This document shows positions 12,001 through 16,875 of a DNA stretch of 23,975 nucleotides, in pieces. This DNA comes from Methanoregula sp. UBA276 (GTDB taxonomy: Archaea; Halobacteriota; Methanomicrobia; Methanomicrobiales; Methanospirillaceae): contig DANA01000127.1 of assembly GCA_002508495.1 (NCBI GenBank), forward strand, positions 12,309 to 36,283. Reading direction: 5' to 3'. The notes beneath the pieces are model-generated. The model was given only the letters and a program-made list of their open reading frames with translations, did no database searches and was not told the origin of the DNA. The translations under genes and the position numbers were made by a program. The number at the start of each line of letters is the position of its first letter. Within the stretch, counting starts at the first letter, position 1.

Positions 12001-12270
12001 GGAAGCGCTCTTATTGCCCTGGGGAGAAACGAGGAAGCCGTTGAAGCATTTAATGCCATGATCCACCTCCAGCCGGAATTTGTCGATGCATGGATCCACA
12101 AGGGCCGGGCATTGCAGGAGATGGGACGCTACCAGGATGCATTAACTTCTTTTAAGCACGCCCTTGAGATCGAACCGGGAAGAAAGGAGGTCTGGAATGA
12201 TATCGGGGACATCCTTGACACGATCGGCAAACACGATGAAGCGAAGATCTGCTATGAGAAGGGCCACTGA
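1..12270 (+). CDS. Giant tetratricopeptide-repeat (TPR) protein, 5' end outside window
   Basis: The visible 4089 codons are essentially all TPRs: about 119 full 34-residue units and a final 28-residue partial unit, ending in TGA at 12268-12270. Each unit follows a pattern like A-x-A-x-Y-x-K-G-x-A-L-x-x-L-G-R-Y-x-E-A-I-x-x-F-D-x-A-L-x-L-D-P-x-N. A GTG at 28-30 could be read as a start, but the frame is open to base 1 and the upstream codons read EAGTALQQA, the second helix of another TPR. The true start therefore lies to the left. No other domain, signal peptide or membrane segment is visible; the C-terminus stops inside a TPR. TPRs fold as pairs of antiparallel helices that stack into a superhelical scaffold for protein binding, so a protein-interaction scaffold is the inferred role; the partner is unknown. 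One unit has 33 residues (11590-11688); all others I checked keep the 34-residue register. Base use resembles that of the neighbouring genes. Confidence 0.96.
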   Translation, partial: EAGTALQQAVTLNPGMADALHYLALSCIQSSRYPDAIDAFTRAIEASPGTPEVVYQRGLAYYHTKQYRDAIEDFEETVTLAPERTDAWYRKGVAGIFLSRYEDAIEDFGAVLGLDENHTGSWFYRGIALARLGRHKEAIESFEKTLSLDPRCASAAYQQGISYANLGRFSEAVTAYDRAIRISPGFADALYHKGYALAKLGRNEDAVMEYNRALAQDPGNAQTHYQKGALLSRLGRYDEAIASFEKSISLQPDNARSHYDKGLSFLKLERFDDALDAFGDAIGINSNYVNAHYSRGYTLAQIGRHEEAIEAFDDALAIDPGHTLALYQRGHALMALQDYSTAIASFDAVLEASPQNTAALVEKGSALISLSRFEEAVPVLDEAIELNPALSDAWFSRAIALENTGRPEEALPSYDQTLALSPDRTDAQVRKGVIFVRLKRYEEALLSFNLALEQNPRNIRAWYFKGRAFTALNRPDDAARAFDNVIEIDPECTHAYRNKAQALMQLGKKADAVAAYDYALSLEPDNPRTLLAKGIALSGISRYDEAVKAFDDVIEIDPGIAEAYYQRGLALLELAHYDDAILAFNEAAETDPAHESAYYYTGTTLLKTGRYEDALAVFDRLLALSPDNPKALFHKGLACLNLDQYDEAARLFTEAVKRDPGLREASRFTGIALTKLGRFEEAIEAFDRELALNPRDTDAAIRKGIALVSLEKYKIAISIFRKSLEADPRNIRAWCYLGHSLAALEQFEEAVNAYDRVLETDRQCARAYFGKGMALSRLGKPLEAVIAYDKVLEIEPDNAKALYFKGVALAQKERYDEAIVAFERALEQDPKNSSGFYYLGIAYAGRERFSDAIRAFESALELDPNNAPAEHFRGMALLQRQRNDEAAAAFSRAITLDPANAASHYFLGLAHFQAKQYEKAIAALDAALHLDPSLSEGHMYQGLALAAIHRHEDAIAAVDKSLAVNPSLIEALICRAGSLYTLGRYSEAIETDDRILSLNPTLIDIWLQKGNSLYNEGRKQESVAAYTKALEINGSLPEAWVKKADALFDLGKIQDALVAYTRALDINPANAGIWMRKGDILTRLGRTEDAIAAYKKSLRINPDQEGGWIKNGRALFNLGRYQDAIEAFDNAISLNQRSKDAFYYKGLALEKVNRIEGAIHVFEVLLEIDPENSDAHYHKGLALATLGDHRDAIISFDKAISLAPAQAPAWYHKGRSLIESGNFPDAITALNQALGLESSFPEASYYLGVALLRTGRFEEAIAAFDNNLVKDSSNAAGHFNRGLALEKLGRNEDALASFDKALIYDPENALAFYHKGKAFSNLGRHSDAAFAFDKTLQLKPKYTDARLRKGIALFTLAKFRDAIAEFDRTVRENPHNFPAWLYLARGRTALGDDESAIDSFDQAIAINPGNGDAHFERGEALVRRERFEEAVHAFDRVLELDASRILAHYYRGLALDRKGDHKDAVAAFDACLGGMPNHAPAHYLRGHALYATGLFRDAIDAFDHAIEYDPFHAPAFYEKAVALHDLGRNEEASVAAAKALELRPEFTDAWIIRATALCGLERYEDAAASLEKALELDPANAKTYYDRGLCLIKLGRHLEAVESFDRVLELIPNFSPAFFHKGIALAELGMFDEAVFAFTITLEIVPDNAQAHYHKGLALARLEDYDGAITAFDTAFVLDAAKADPLYQKGLCLAALGQQEKAEAAFSQALDVDPGNRDALYHKGLALAELGKFDDAIEVLSRTLDANPKIANAWLIRGFCLFAVERFQEAVLSYNKAIELDESNPHTWFYLGRSQLSLGNDAEADAAFDRAIALVPEFGEAFYYKGVALFRQKNASQSAIAFGRANVLMPDFIDGFRESGRVLSVLERYREAVTAFERVLENNPDDLTAFYGLGRAYDNLGLYPDAISAYARVNRVQPTCERAFMYKGFAQIRTRQYEEAAEAFSEAITLNPANAEAWKEKGQALVVLEKYGQAVEAFEGFLALSPETPAIIFEKGLALVQLDRTDDALLAFSQCIALGMNTARVHAEQGYCYFRLKQYDAVISSLDRSLELEREDPRVQSTRGEAFAHLGRHDEALAAFDEALLRDPENERAHHGKGIALVRLERYEDAIISLDRALESDTADPNLHCCKGYALYRLKRFKESIESFGKSLKRRPDNAIALFFRAKALYHTGRWKESAASFEKVLASDTANAVAWYLRGISLSRLDRHGDALEALVQALEHDPSCATGWYNKGLELVFLDRPDESLAAFDQALSLKPDMVDAAVSKALTLAVLERHDEVVTATDTIFGLGRKTADIWALRGHAFFRLERWQDALEAYDQSLEREPDNPAATFERAESLMHLGRYDDAVPAYDRALGLDPKNATAAFNRARALTEIRRDEDAVASFDLALEINGHDAEAAYLKGCALQRLERHADALRAFDLALEHNPGHAPAHYHKGLSLQTLEKFEKSIRSYKQALTHDPAIIDAVFRIGLAYASLRKFENALRAFDRMAELAPDNPAVFLEKGKALVRLHRLDEALPALDRSLELRTTDVETWLLKGQVLYDLGNPADSIGSFDRTLALDPENLTAWYRKGRAHQETGTYADAIASFDRVISRDTDCAGAWLNKGSSLLSLGRFEPALEALTRALTLKPKDANGWYDRGIALAELGRYEEAVASFERATSINRKFTNAWFDKGLALVKLGKDKEAISAFDATIGIDPHFLVAFFEKGLALERLGRYSDALASFDTALELDSSHVPSLHHKGLALYHLQRYDDASGAFGSALDLDNGIYDAWYYQGTCLVHTSNLSEALLAFDQAIRIRPDSFDPVFQRGCILAHLERYEEAVAAFDRALELNRGDRDSHFARGRALAHLGRYEDALDSFRQSLTIDPEFSKGYYCKGRSLEELERYEEAISAFDDFLKRVPDHSVAWHHRGISAEKIGRDAEAARSYDQARQTDPQNVAIIFAEGNALSRLEKYDESVRIFDIALGIEPSNGRILLEKGRALKKNHRHNDAEIVLHDAAVQLPDEYEPAWLRGLSLAQLGRHAEAVTEFDAALSRVTDDPAISFEKGTSLMELQRYEPAILAFDQVLALEPVHTGAMFCRAHALFAREKYPDAIEGYNQVLENIPDHTAAWFEKGVSRYRLNDYAACIEDLSRALELDPANHVAMHTLARAYMALGRFSDAIGSFQDLLAHTPENADAWYEQGECLVRSGRYEEAAGSFDRAIGLRSDFFDARYAKARALDTLERTPDAITAYNDALAIQPLHVPSLHFKGSALMRLDEPEAAVKIFDRALEIDPGVADVQFDKGRALFRMGMFREAVKTFDKVISIDKNYPAAYYEKGQVLGSLGRHDDAIIAFNRSIELAPDNERAHYHKGLSQAALGRYIDAIEAFDRVLAISPHLVDAWLQRGKALAELGKQNDAIESYIKTLAIDSTNADAWFLKGKALFALGSFDDATESFNRAIEIRPDMAEAHYNKGRALCEIGMFREAVIAFDNALGIQQKYVDALYAKGAALTRLSRYDDAVAAFDLALKIRPNADRIWTGKGIALSRLGRHKEAVGLFTKAISIDPQDAVAHYHQGVSLLRLEQYHDAIRQFESALTKRPKCEEALYQKGRALALLGMHHEAIASYDRALTLNDRIAEALLYRGISHAELGDYSLALADYDRALALNGDFAAPYLFRGIAQIHMEQYREALKNIDAALTLQPEYPEAWYHKGVALVKSERYDDAILAFDHALEFNNQYAEALYFKGIAQTRIQRYEEAITSFNAVLVLQREFSDAIYERGRALFFLNRFREAITSFDQVLALNPGSANALYEKGLAFIALGNLGDAITAFDAAIEINPSCWQAFTRKGKCLLDQGRYDAAITAFDRALELESQVSIIHDYRGLAYAALEQYREAIRSYDAALEIDFQPKVFAHKGICLAEIGMYRDAIESFDKAIELDDTVAEGWLGKGNAYYDLGKYSEARDAYERGLALDPGNAVGWTRLGMVLSSLHQYEDAIGTYERAMEIDPSFSIAYFTKGSALIALGRNEEAVEAFNAMIHLQPEFVDAWIHKGRALQEMGRYQDALTSFKHALEIEPGRKEVWNDIGDILDTIGKHDEAKICYEKGH

Positions 12271-12612
12271 TCCTTTTTTTGTTATTGTATAATATCCACC
12301 AAAAGTCCGATACTAAAAAAACAAATTTTTCACTACCGCTCCCGGAAGTACCGGCAAGCATTTGTTCCCGCTGCCCGTGGCCCCAGCAGATTCCAATACT
12401 ATTCCTCACCGGTATTCCCATGAAAGTGCCCTGAACCCTACCTATAGACGGTAACGCGGATCAACCTATCTGCCCAGCGATGGCCTAAACGAGGCGCCCG
12501 CGCGACCCCCCGAAGGGGGTGGGAATGCTCATAATGCCCGGGGCATTTTCATGGTGGGGGTGTGAGATCTCTTGGTTCCTGTGCGTTTCAACAGGGCCCT
12601 GATTTCCTTCTT
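12271..12612. other. Intergenic region between convergent genes, with GC-rich dyads
   Basis: No convincing gene, tRNA or CRISPR is seen in these 342 bases. The left part is AT-rich. The right part is GC-rich and holds two tight dyads: ACCCCC-CGAA-GGGGGT at 12505-12520 and AATGCCC-G-GGGCATT at 12533-12547. A 10-bp palindrome, CAGGGCCCTG, lies at 12592-12601. The genes on both sides converge here, so the dyads could act as bidirectional 3'-end structures. The C/G-rich stretch at 12494-12523 loosely resembles the second hairpin of the intergenic repeat seen elsewhere in the window, but too weakly to call it a third copy. Confidence 0.4.
12274..12280 (+). terminator. Oligo-T terminator after the giant TPR gene
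   Basis: A run of seven T begins 3 bases after the TGA stop, followed by further T-rich sequence. Oligo-T tracts without a strong hairpin are the usual intrinsic terminator in archaea. Confidence 0.55.
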
Positions 12613-12930
12613 TTAAAATGCCGTCCACATCATCCCGGCGGCAAATGCCTGCCGGTATTCGGCATCCGAAAAATGAGGGTTCTGCATCTTTAATTCCTTC
12701 ACCGCAGCATCCTGTGCCGCACTTCCGGTACCATATTTCCCGTCCCGGAACGCATCACAGATCCTGAGAGTATCTGACGAGAGTTTTTGGATCCTTACAG
12801 CTGCATTCCGGTATCCTTCATCAGTACCGCCCGGCACCTGCTCACGGATGGATGCTGCAAGTTCGTCCTCATTCGTTTCAGGAGGAGCGGTCCTGCTTGT
12901 TCCAAAGACGATCCTAAAGGCAACGGCCAT
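12613..12930 (-). CDS. Small hypothetical protein, 105 aa
   Basis: I do not recognise this protein. It reads from MAVAFRIVFGTS to MMWTAF and appears soluble and mainly helical, with balanced charges and no signal peptide or membrane segment. The ATG at 12930 is preferred because GAAGG lies 8-9 bases upstream as a Shine-Dalgarno-like site. An in-frame ATG at 12966 would add 12 basic residues (MQKKSTKIEGEL) but has no such site. It starts 52 bases after the stop of the exported paralog upstream (16 bases if the earlier ATG is used), so co-transcription with the two paralogs is likely. The C-terminal part, with FSDAEYRQAFAAGMMW, looks like a conserved helical tail, but that is only an impression. 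The frame on the opposite strand has no better candidate. Confidence 0.6.
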   Translation of the reverse strand: MAVAFRIVFGTSRTAPPETNEDELAASIREQVPGGTDEGYRNAAVRIQKLSSDTLRICDAFRDGKYGTGSAAQDAAVKELKMQNPHFSDAEYRQAFAAGMMWTAF

Positions 12931-12982
12931 AAGTTCGCCTTCGATTTTTGTGGATTTTTTCTGCATGGTTCGCCGGACCCAA

Positions 12983-13789
12983 TCATGCAGCCGGAGCCGG
13001 GACGTTTGCAGTACCGCTGATCCAGTCGGACGGGTTGTCCCACGCTGCCTGCTGCGTTTTGGCAAAATGTACTTCAACAAGGCCCTTCTCCTCCAGTTTT
13101 TTGAGGGCCGGCAGTTCGATCGAGTAAAAGATACGGTTGGCTTTTGCCCCTTCGACGAAGCACCAGACCTGGACCGGGTTTCCGGTTGCAAGAGCAATTG
13201 GTTCTGCCACCTCGGCAAACCGGGCAGAGTACTCTGCCCAGACGGCATCTGCCTGTTCGAAGGTAACCGGGTGGGGATCGGTGTATGCCTTCCCAAAGAT
13301 GATAACCGAACCGTTGACGGGATAAGCCCGCTCATACCAGTGCTCGTTCATAATCCGCTCCCAGGAAGGGTACGGGTAGAACCCGTTTATTCCCTGGGCC
13401 CAGATCGCCCGGTGGGGCGGGTTTGCCGTTGCGGCAGGACCTTCATTGATAGCATCCAGCAGAAGCAGGAGACTGCCGTGGTTGCCTTTTGCTGAATAGA
13501 AACCCATGTGAACCTGTGTGCCCTTTGCTGCAAGAAGGGGTTCATACGAAACGGCTTCCTTATAGAGCTGAAGCGAATAATCCGAACTGCTGATATCTTT
13601 GAGCTTGACTGCAGGATCCGTGAAGACTGGCTCGTGGCAGGACCCGGTAGCAAGGCTTCCGGGGGGCGTGCATGTCCCGGCCGGAGCCCCGAACAGGAAT
13701 GAGGCGGCAGCGATGCAGGCAAGGAGGATGATTCCGGCAAGGAGGAGAATCCGTGGATTATTCGCAGGATTAGCTGGGGTTGGTTCCAT
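12983..13789 (-). CDS. Membrane-anchored protein of unknown function, paralog 2 (268 aa)
   Basis: The start is taken at the ATG at 13789 because GAGGT sits 6 bases upstream; an earlier in-frame start at 13852 would overlap the upstream gene. Residues 13-36 (RILLLAGIILLACIAAASFLFG) form one hydrophobic segment acting as a signal anchor or signal peptide, so the remaining ~230 residues should lie outside the membrane. The domain is clearly homologous to the gene directly upstream (13849-14664). Shared blocks include EPVFTDPA, YEPLLAA-GTQVHM, NHG, PPHRAIW, FYPYP-W, NEHWY, EYSAR, ATG-PV-VWCFV-GAK and DWISGT. By eye about half the aligned residues match. Invariant His, Trp, Tyr and Glu residues could form an active or binding site, but no named family is recognised. 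Cysteines at 40 and 51 follow the hydrophobic segment. Confidence 0.85.
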   Translation of the reverse strand: MEPTPANPANNPRILLLAGIILLACIAAASFLFGAPAGTCTPPGSLATGSCHEPVFTDPAVKLKDISSSDYSLQLYKEAVSYEPLLAAKGTQVHMGFYSAKGNHGSLLLLLDAINEGPAATANPPHRAIWAQGINGFYPYPSWERIMNEHWYERAYPVNGSVIIFGKAYTDPHPVTFEQADAVWAEYSARFAEVAEPIALATGNPVQVWCFVEGAKANRIFYSIELPALKKLEEKGLVEVHFAKTQQAAWDNPSDWISGTANVPAPAA

Positions 13790-13848
13790 GGTACAACCTC
13801 TTTGTCTTCCGATAAAAAAAGATCGTATTCGAAAAGGGAGGGCTCTGC

Positions 13849-14664
13849 TCATAGCCCGGATAACGGGAGAGGGGAGTTTTCTGTACCGGAAATCCAGTCA
13901 CCGGCATTATCCCAACGGGACTCCAGGCTCTTCGCATAATAGATCACGGCAAATCCGTCCGCTTCCAGTCTCTTCAGTTCCGGCTCTTCATACCGGGAGA
14001 ATACCCGGCCCGGTTTTGCACCATGGACAAAGCACCAGACATTTACGGGTTTTCCGGTTGCCCGTGCAATATATTCAGCCATGCCGGCATAACGTGCGGA
14101 ATATTCCCCGACAATCTCATCTGCATCATCGGGAGTTATGGGATACGGGTCCTGGTAGGTTTTTCCAAAGATCGTAACGGTCCCGTTAATCCCGGTACCC
14201 CGGTCATACCAGTGTTCGTTGAGTATGGTGACCCATGCAGGGTACGGGTAAAATGCGTTGACACCTTCATTCCAGATTGCGCGGTGAGGCGGACTGGCGC
14301 TTGCCGGGGAACCCCCGTTCACGACATCCAGCAGCCGGAGGGCATTTCCGTGATTGTCCTTTCCTGACCAGAAGCACATGTGGACCTGCGTACCCCGGGC
14401 TGCAAGCAGGGGTTCGTACGTGGCTGCTTCATCAAAGAGTTTCTTTGAAAAATTGCGGTCTTTGAGTTCCTCAAGTTTTTTTGCAGGATCGGTAAAGACC
14501 GGTTCCGTGGCGGGTCCGGTTGGGCAGGTGCCGTCAGCTGCATCCGGTGAAACCTGCGGGAGGACAAGCACCATGGATGCGGTAATGATGCAGACAAGAA
14601 CACAAATTCCAAGAAGGATCAGGACCCATGGACGGGAATGAAAAAGAGCCGGGACCGGTGCCAT
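13849..14664 (-). CDS. Membrane-anchored protein of unknown function, paralog 1 (271 aa)
   Basis: This is the upstream member of a tandem pair. Residues 13-36 (WVLILLGICVLVCIITAS and following) form a hydrophobic N-terminal segment preceded by an Arg, consistent with a signal anchor and an external domain. The domain runs from about residue 53 to 261 and holds the blocks GTQVHM (91-96), NHG (104-106), PPHRAIW (125-131), FYPYP-W (138-144), NEHWY (149-153), EYSAR (187-191), VWCFVHGAK (209-217) and DWISGT (256-261). All of these recur in the downstream paralog. The ATG at 14664 follows a weak GGAAGAG-like site. Its stop lies 59 bases before the next start, which suggests one transcription unit. 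Function is unknown; the conserved aromatic, His and acidic residues suggest a binding or enzymatic domain, by inference only. Confidence 0.87.
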   Translation of the reverse strand: MAPVPALFHSRPWVLILLGICVLVCIITASMVLVLPQVSPDAADGTCPTGPATEPVFTDPAKKLEELKDRNFSKKLFDEAATYEPLLAARGTQVHMCFWSGKDNHGNALRLLDVVNGGSPASASPPHRAIWNEGVNAFYPYPAWVTILNEHWYDRGTGINGTVTIFGKTYQDPYPITPDDADEIVGEYSARYAGMAEYIARATGKPVNVWCFVHGAKPGRVFSRYEEPELKRLEADGFAVIYYAKSLESRWDNAGDWISGTENSPLPLSGL

Positions 14665-14681
14665 GCTACAGTCTCTTCCTG

Positions 14682-14700
14682 CAGGGATTAAACAATTCTC
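14682..14700 (-). promoter_or_regulatory. Possible TATA element upstream of the exported paralog pair
   Basis: On the minus strand AAAAGAGAATTGTTTAAT resembles a purine-rich BRE followed by a weak TATA box. Its centre is about 25 bases from the ATG at 14664, so the transcript would be nearly leaderless. This is a weak sequence match only. Confidence 0.3.
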
Positions 14701-14806
14701 TTTTGATCTGCTGCTGTTCAGGTTTCACTGGCAGCGCAAGAACCAAAGCCACCGGAAACGTCGGATGTATTGTTTATGGGAGAGCACAACAGTTTCTTGC
14801 GGGCCG

Positions 14807-15066
14807 AATTTTTATGCTCAGAAAAAACCTTGGAAGTTCTTATGGGGGGCTGATACCCCCAAATCCCCTTTAAGATGCTTGCCGCCGACCAATAAGGGCG
14901 CCCATCGGTGGACTCAAATTCTGGTTTGTGAAAACATTTTTTGTCAGACTGCCCCGTTCAGGTAATTACGGAGGCATCGCATGCGCCATGAGCCCCTTGA
15001 GGGCAGGGCTGGCGCAAGGAGGATAACAATTATCCAAAAGGAGTTTTTCACCAGAGCAAATTTTTA
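14807..15066. repeat. Structured intergenic repeat, copy A (~260 bp)
   Basis: This aligns along its whole length with 23265-23521. A 22-base block is identical (14866-14887 versus 23321-23342), and GGCAGGG-TGGCGCAAGG near 15002-15019 matches 23457-23475. Hairpin 1 is TGGGGG/CCCCCA (14843-14848 with 14856-14861). Hairpin 2 has outer arms GCGCC/GGCGC (14983-14987, 15011-15015) and inner arms GCCC/GGGC (14992-14995, 15001-15004). The ends, AATTTTTATGCTCAG at 14807-14821 and CCAGAGCAAATTTTT at 15051-15065, are imperfect inverted repeats. It ends 13 bases before the stop codon of the TPR membrane protein gene. It could be a non-autonomous mobile element (MITE-like) or a structured RNA; strand is undecided. 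Confidence 0.75.
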
Positions 15067-15078
15067 CAATCCCAAAAA

Positions 15079-15831
15079 TTATTGCTCCTTTCTCCGCCTG
15101 GTCCGGCGGTTTTCCGGGGCAGCGGGATCTTTTTGGGTGGCATTCCATTGCCGTACCAGCACGAAATATGCGACAATGAGGATAACAATGAAAACGAGTG
15201 CTGCCAGCGGGAGGGCATATTGAATGTACCAGGGTGTTGCTGCATCGCGCAGGACGCGGGCCTGCTTCTCGCTCAGTGCCAAGTTCGGGTACGCGGGATC
15301 CAGGTTGCGTACCCGCGCAAATTCTGCAAGCGCTTCATCGTAGCGTTTCATGCCGGCCAGGGCATACCCCCGGTTGAAGCGGGCTTCGGCATTGCCCGGA
15401 TCAAGCTGGATTGCCTGTTCGAAGGAAAGGAGCTGGTCGAGATAGTACTCCTCCGCTTTCTTCGGGTCGCCTGCCACATCTTCGTAATAATACCCGATAT
15501 TGTACAGGATCTGGCCCCGGTTTATCCAGCCGCGGACGTATTCAGGGTTGATCTCCACGGATTTCTCAACAGCTTTTTGGGCTTCGCTCAATTCGCCGGC
15601 CCGGTTGAGCGCATCGGCCTTCCGGTCCCATGCTTCAAAAAATCCCGGCTCTAGGAGGATTGCACGGTCAAAGGATGCTGCTCCTCCATAATAATCCCCA
15701 GCCAATACAAGATCGTTTCCCTCGCTAAAAGCGCGGGCTGCCTCTTCTGAATAGGCTGCTGCCGGTACACAGGAAAAAGATAGGAGAACGAAAAGAACAA
15801 GGAGTGCCGGTTCATACCTGGGTGCGATCAT
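15079..15831 (-). CDS. Exported TPR protein with C-terminal membrane anchor (250 aa)
   Basis: Residues 9-26 (ALLVLFVLLSFSCVPAAA) form a signal peptide with probable cleavage after AAA. TPR units follow at about 29-63, 64-97, 98-147 (with an insert around residues 113-132) and 148-181, with typical RFNRGYALAGMKRYDEAL wording. A transmembrane helix lies at about 203-226 and the tail is strongly basic (RRTRRRKEQ), so the TPR domain should face outside and the tail the cytoplasm. The ATG at 15831 is preferred because it begins the signal peptide directly; the frame continues to 15873, where it would overlap the methyltransferase stop. It lies 35 bases downstream of the methyltransferase gene and may be co-transcribed. 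Role unknown; a surface protein-interaction module is inferred. It shares only the TPR fold with the giant protein. Confidence 0.88.
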   Translation of the reverse strand: MIAPRYEPALLVLFVLLSFSCVPAAAYSEEAARAFSEGNDLVLAGDYYGGAASFDRAILLEPGFFEAWDRKADALNRAGELSEAQKAVEKSVEINPEYVRGWINRGQILYNIGYYYEDVAGDPKKAEEYYLDQLLSFEQAIQLDPGNAEARFNRGYALAGMKRYDEALAEFARVRNLDPAYPNLALSEKQARVLRDAATPWYIQYALPLAALVFIVILIVAYFVLVRQWNATQKDPAAPENRRTRRRKEQ

Positions 15832-15866
15832 AGCAACATCTCTGAGATCTTGTGCAGGAGATGCAT

Positions 15867-16853
15867 TTAGCATTCACCATGCGGCGAGTGGCAGAGTACC
15901 AGGACACGGCGCGTGAGACTCTTGTGGACCCGCTGCTCGTGCTTTTCAAGAACGGTCATGAAACGACCGGCAATAGCGGAGATATCCCGGTGAGTGACGA
16001 TAACTGCCCGGCGGCCAGGCCGGAGGACCCGGCGGATCTCTTCTATCGATGCAGCATAGAGCTGGTCCATGGAATCGGCTTTCCGGATGCATACGGACTG
16101 GCCGTAGGGAAAGTCTGTCACAACCGAATCCAGGGAATGATCAGCAAACGGGAGGTGTGCTGCATCTGCCAGCATCAGGGAAGCAGATTGCAGGTTGCGC
16201 CTGCACCCGTCAATCATCAGCGGGTCGAAGTCGCTTCCAATGGCATGCATGCCAAGAAGATCTGCCTCGATGAGTATTCCCCCGGTCCCGCAGAACGGGT
16301 CGAGCAGGATATCGCCGCTCCGCGCACGGGCAATGTTGACCAGTGCCCGCGCCATCCTTGGCATCATCACGCCCGGGTGGAAGAAGTCCCGCTTCCCCGG
16401 GTTGCGGTGATCGAACGTGCCGCGATCAAAGGAGCGGATAACTCTCCCAAAATAACACCGGTCTTCAGAGAGGATTGCACGATAGACCACCTCCGGATGG
16501 GAGAGCGAGACCGGCCCGTCGACCATGGTCCCGATCATGCGCTCGAACGCTTTCTGGGAGCAGGGATTGCGTTCATTGCTGCCCCCGTGGACTTTCTTTG
16601 CCCGGCCGGCAAACGGGACGGTTGTGGAGATGGCAAGATCGCAAAGGAGTTGTTTGAACGCCGGAAGCTCGGGATCGCATTCACCCAGGTATTCGAGCAC
16701 GAAATGGGTCATCGCAAGCCGGTCGATCTCCTGCGGGTTCCTGGCATCCACAACAGCAACCTGCAGGCGCTGATCGAGGACCGGGCCGATACACCCCAGT
16801 TCCGAGAACGGGAGGGTTGCGTTTTCGCCAGAGATCTCGAACAGCAGCTTCAT
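15867..16853 (-). CDS. tRNA (guanine(10)-N2)-dimethyltransferase, THUMP/SAM type (Trm-G10)
   Basis: This is a 328-residue protein with an N-terminal THUMP-type RNA-binding region (about 1-140) and a Rossmann SAM-dependent methyltransferase domain (about 155-328). The SAM-binding motif I is DPFCGTGG at 185-192, an acidic residue ends the next strand (GSDFDP, 206-211), and the catalytic motif is TDFPYGQS at 246-253. Family knowledge: archaeal Trm-G10 methylates N2 of guanosine 10 in tRNA, in the cytoplasm. The catalytic motif in this group is usually D-P-P-Y; here the second position is Phe. The ATG at 16853 is chosen over an upstream TTG at 16877. A TATA-like TTTTTTAATT centred about 28 bases upstream suggests a leaderless transcript. 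A general UPF0020 RNA methyltransferase with another target remains possible. Confidence 0.88.
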   Translation of the reverse strand: MKLLFEISGENATLPFSELGCIGPVLDQRLQVAVVDARNPQEIDRLAMTHFVLEYLGECDPELPAFKQLLCDLAISTTVPFAGRAKKVHGGSNERNPCSQKAFERMIGTMVDGPVSLSHPEVVYRAILSEDRCYFGRVIRSFDRGTFDHRNPGKRDFFHPGVMMPRMARALVNIARARSGDILLDPFCGTGGILIEADLLGMHAIGSDFDPLMIDGCRRNLQSASLMLADAAHLPFADHSLDSVVTDFPYGQSVCIRKADSMDQLYAASIEEIRRVLRPGRRAVIVTHRDISAIAGRFMTVLEKHEQRVHKSLTRRVLVLCHSPHGEC

Positions 16854-16875
16854 CCTGATCTCATTGGTGGGGGAC

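Larger units (their letters stand above)
14665..15078. other. Intergenic region holding repeat copy A
   Basis: These 414 bases separate the start of the exported paralog pair from the 3' end of the TPR membrane protein gene. 14665-14806 is ordinary upstream sequence with a possible promoter. 14807-15066 is copy A of the intergenic repeat described separately. Short frames across it have no RBS and differ between the two copies, so I call no gene. Confidence 0.6.

Noticed and set aside
12271..12612. tRNA or small RNA gene in the gap after the TPR gene
   Set aside because: No cloverleaf with a T-loop GTTCRA-type motif could be assembled by eye; only short dyads are seen.
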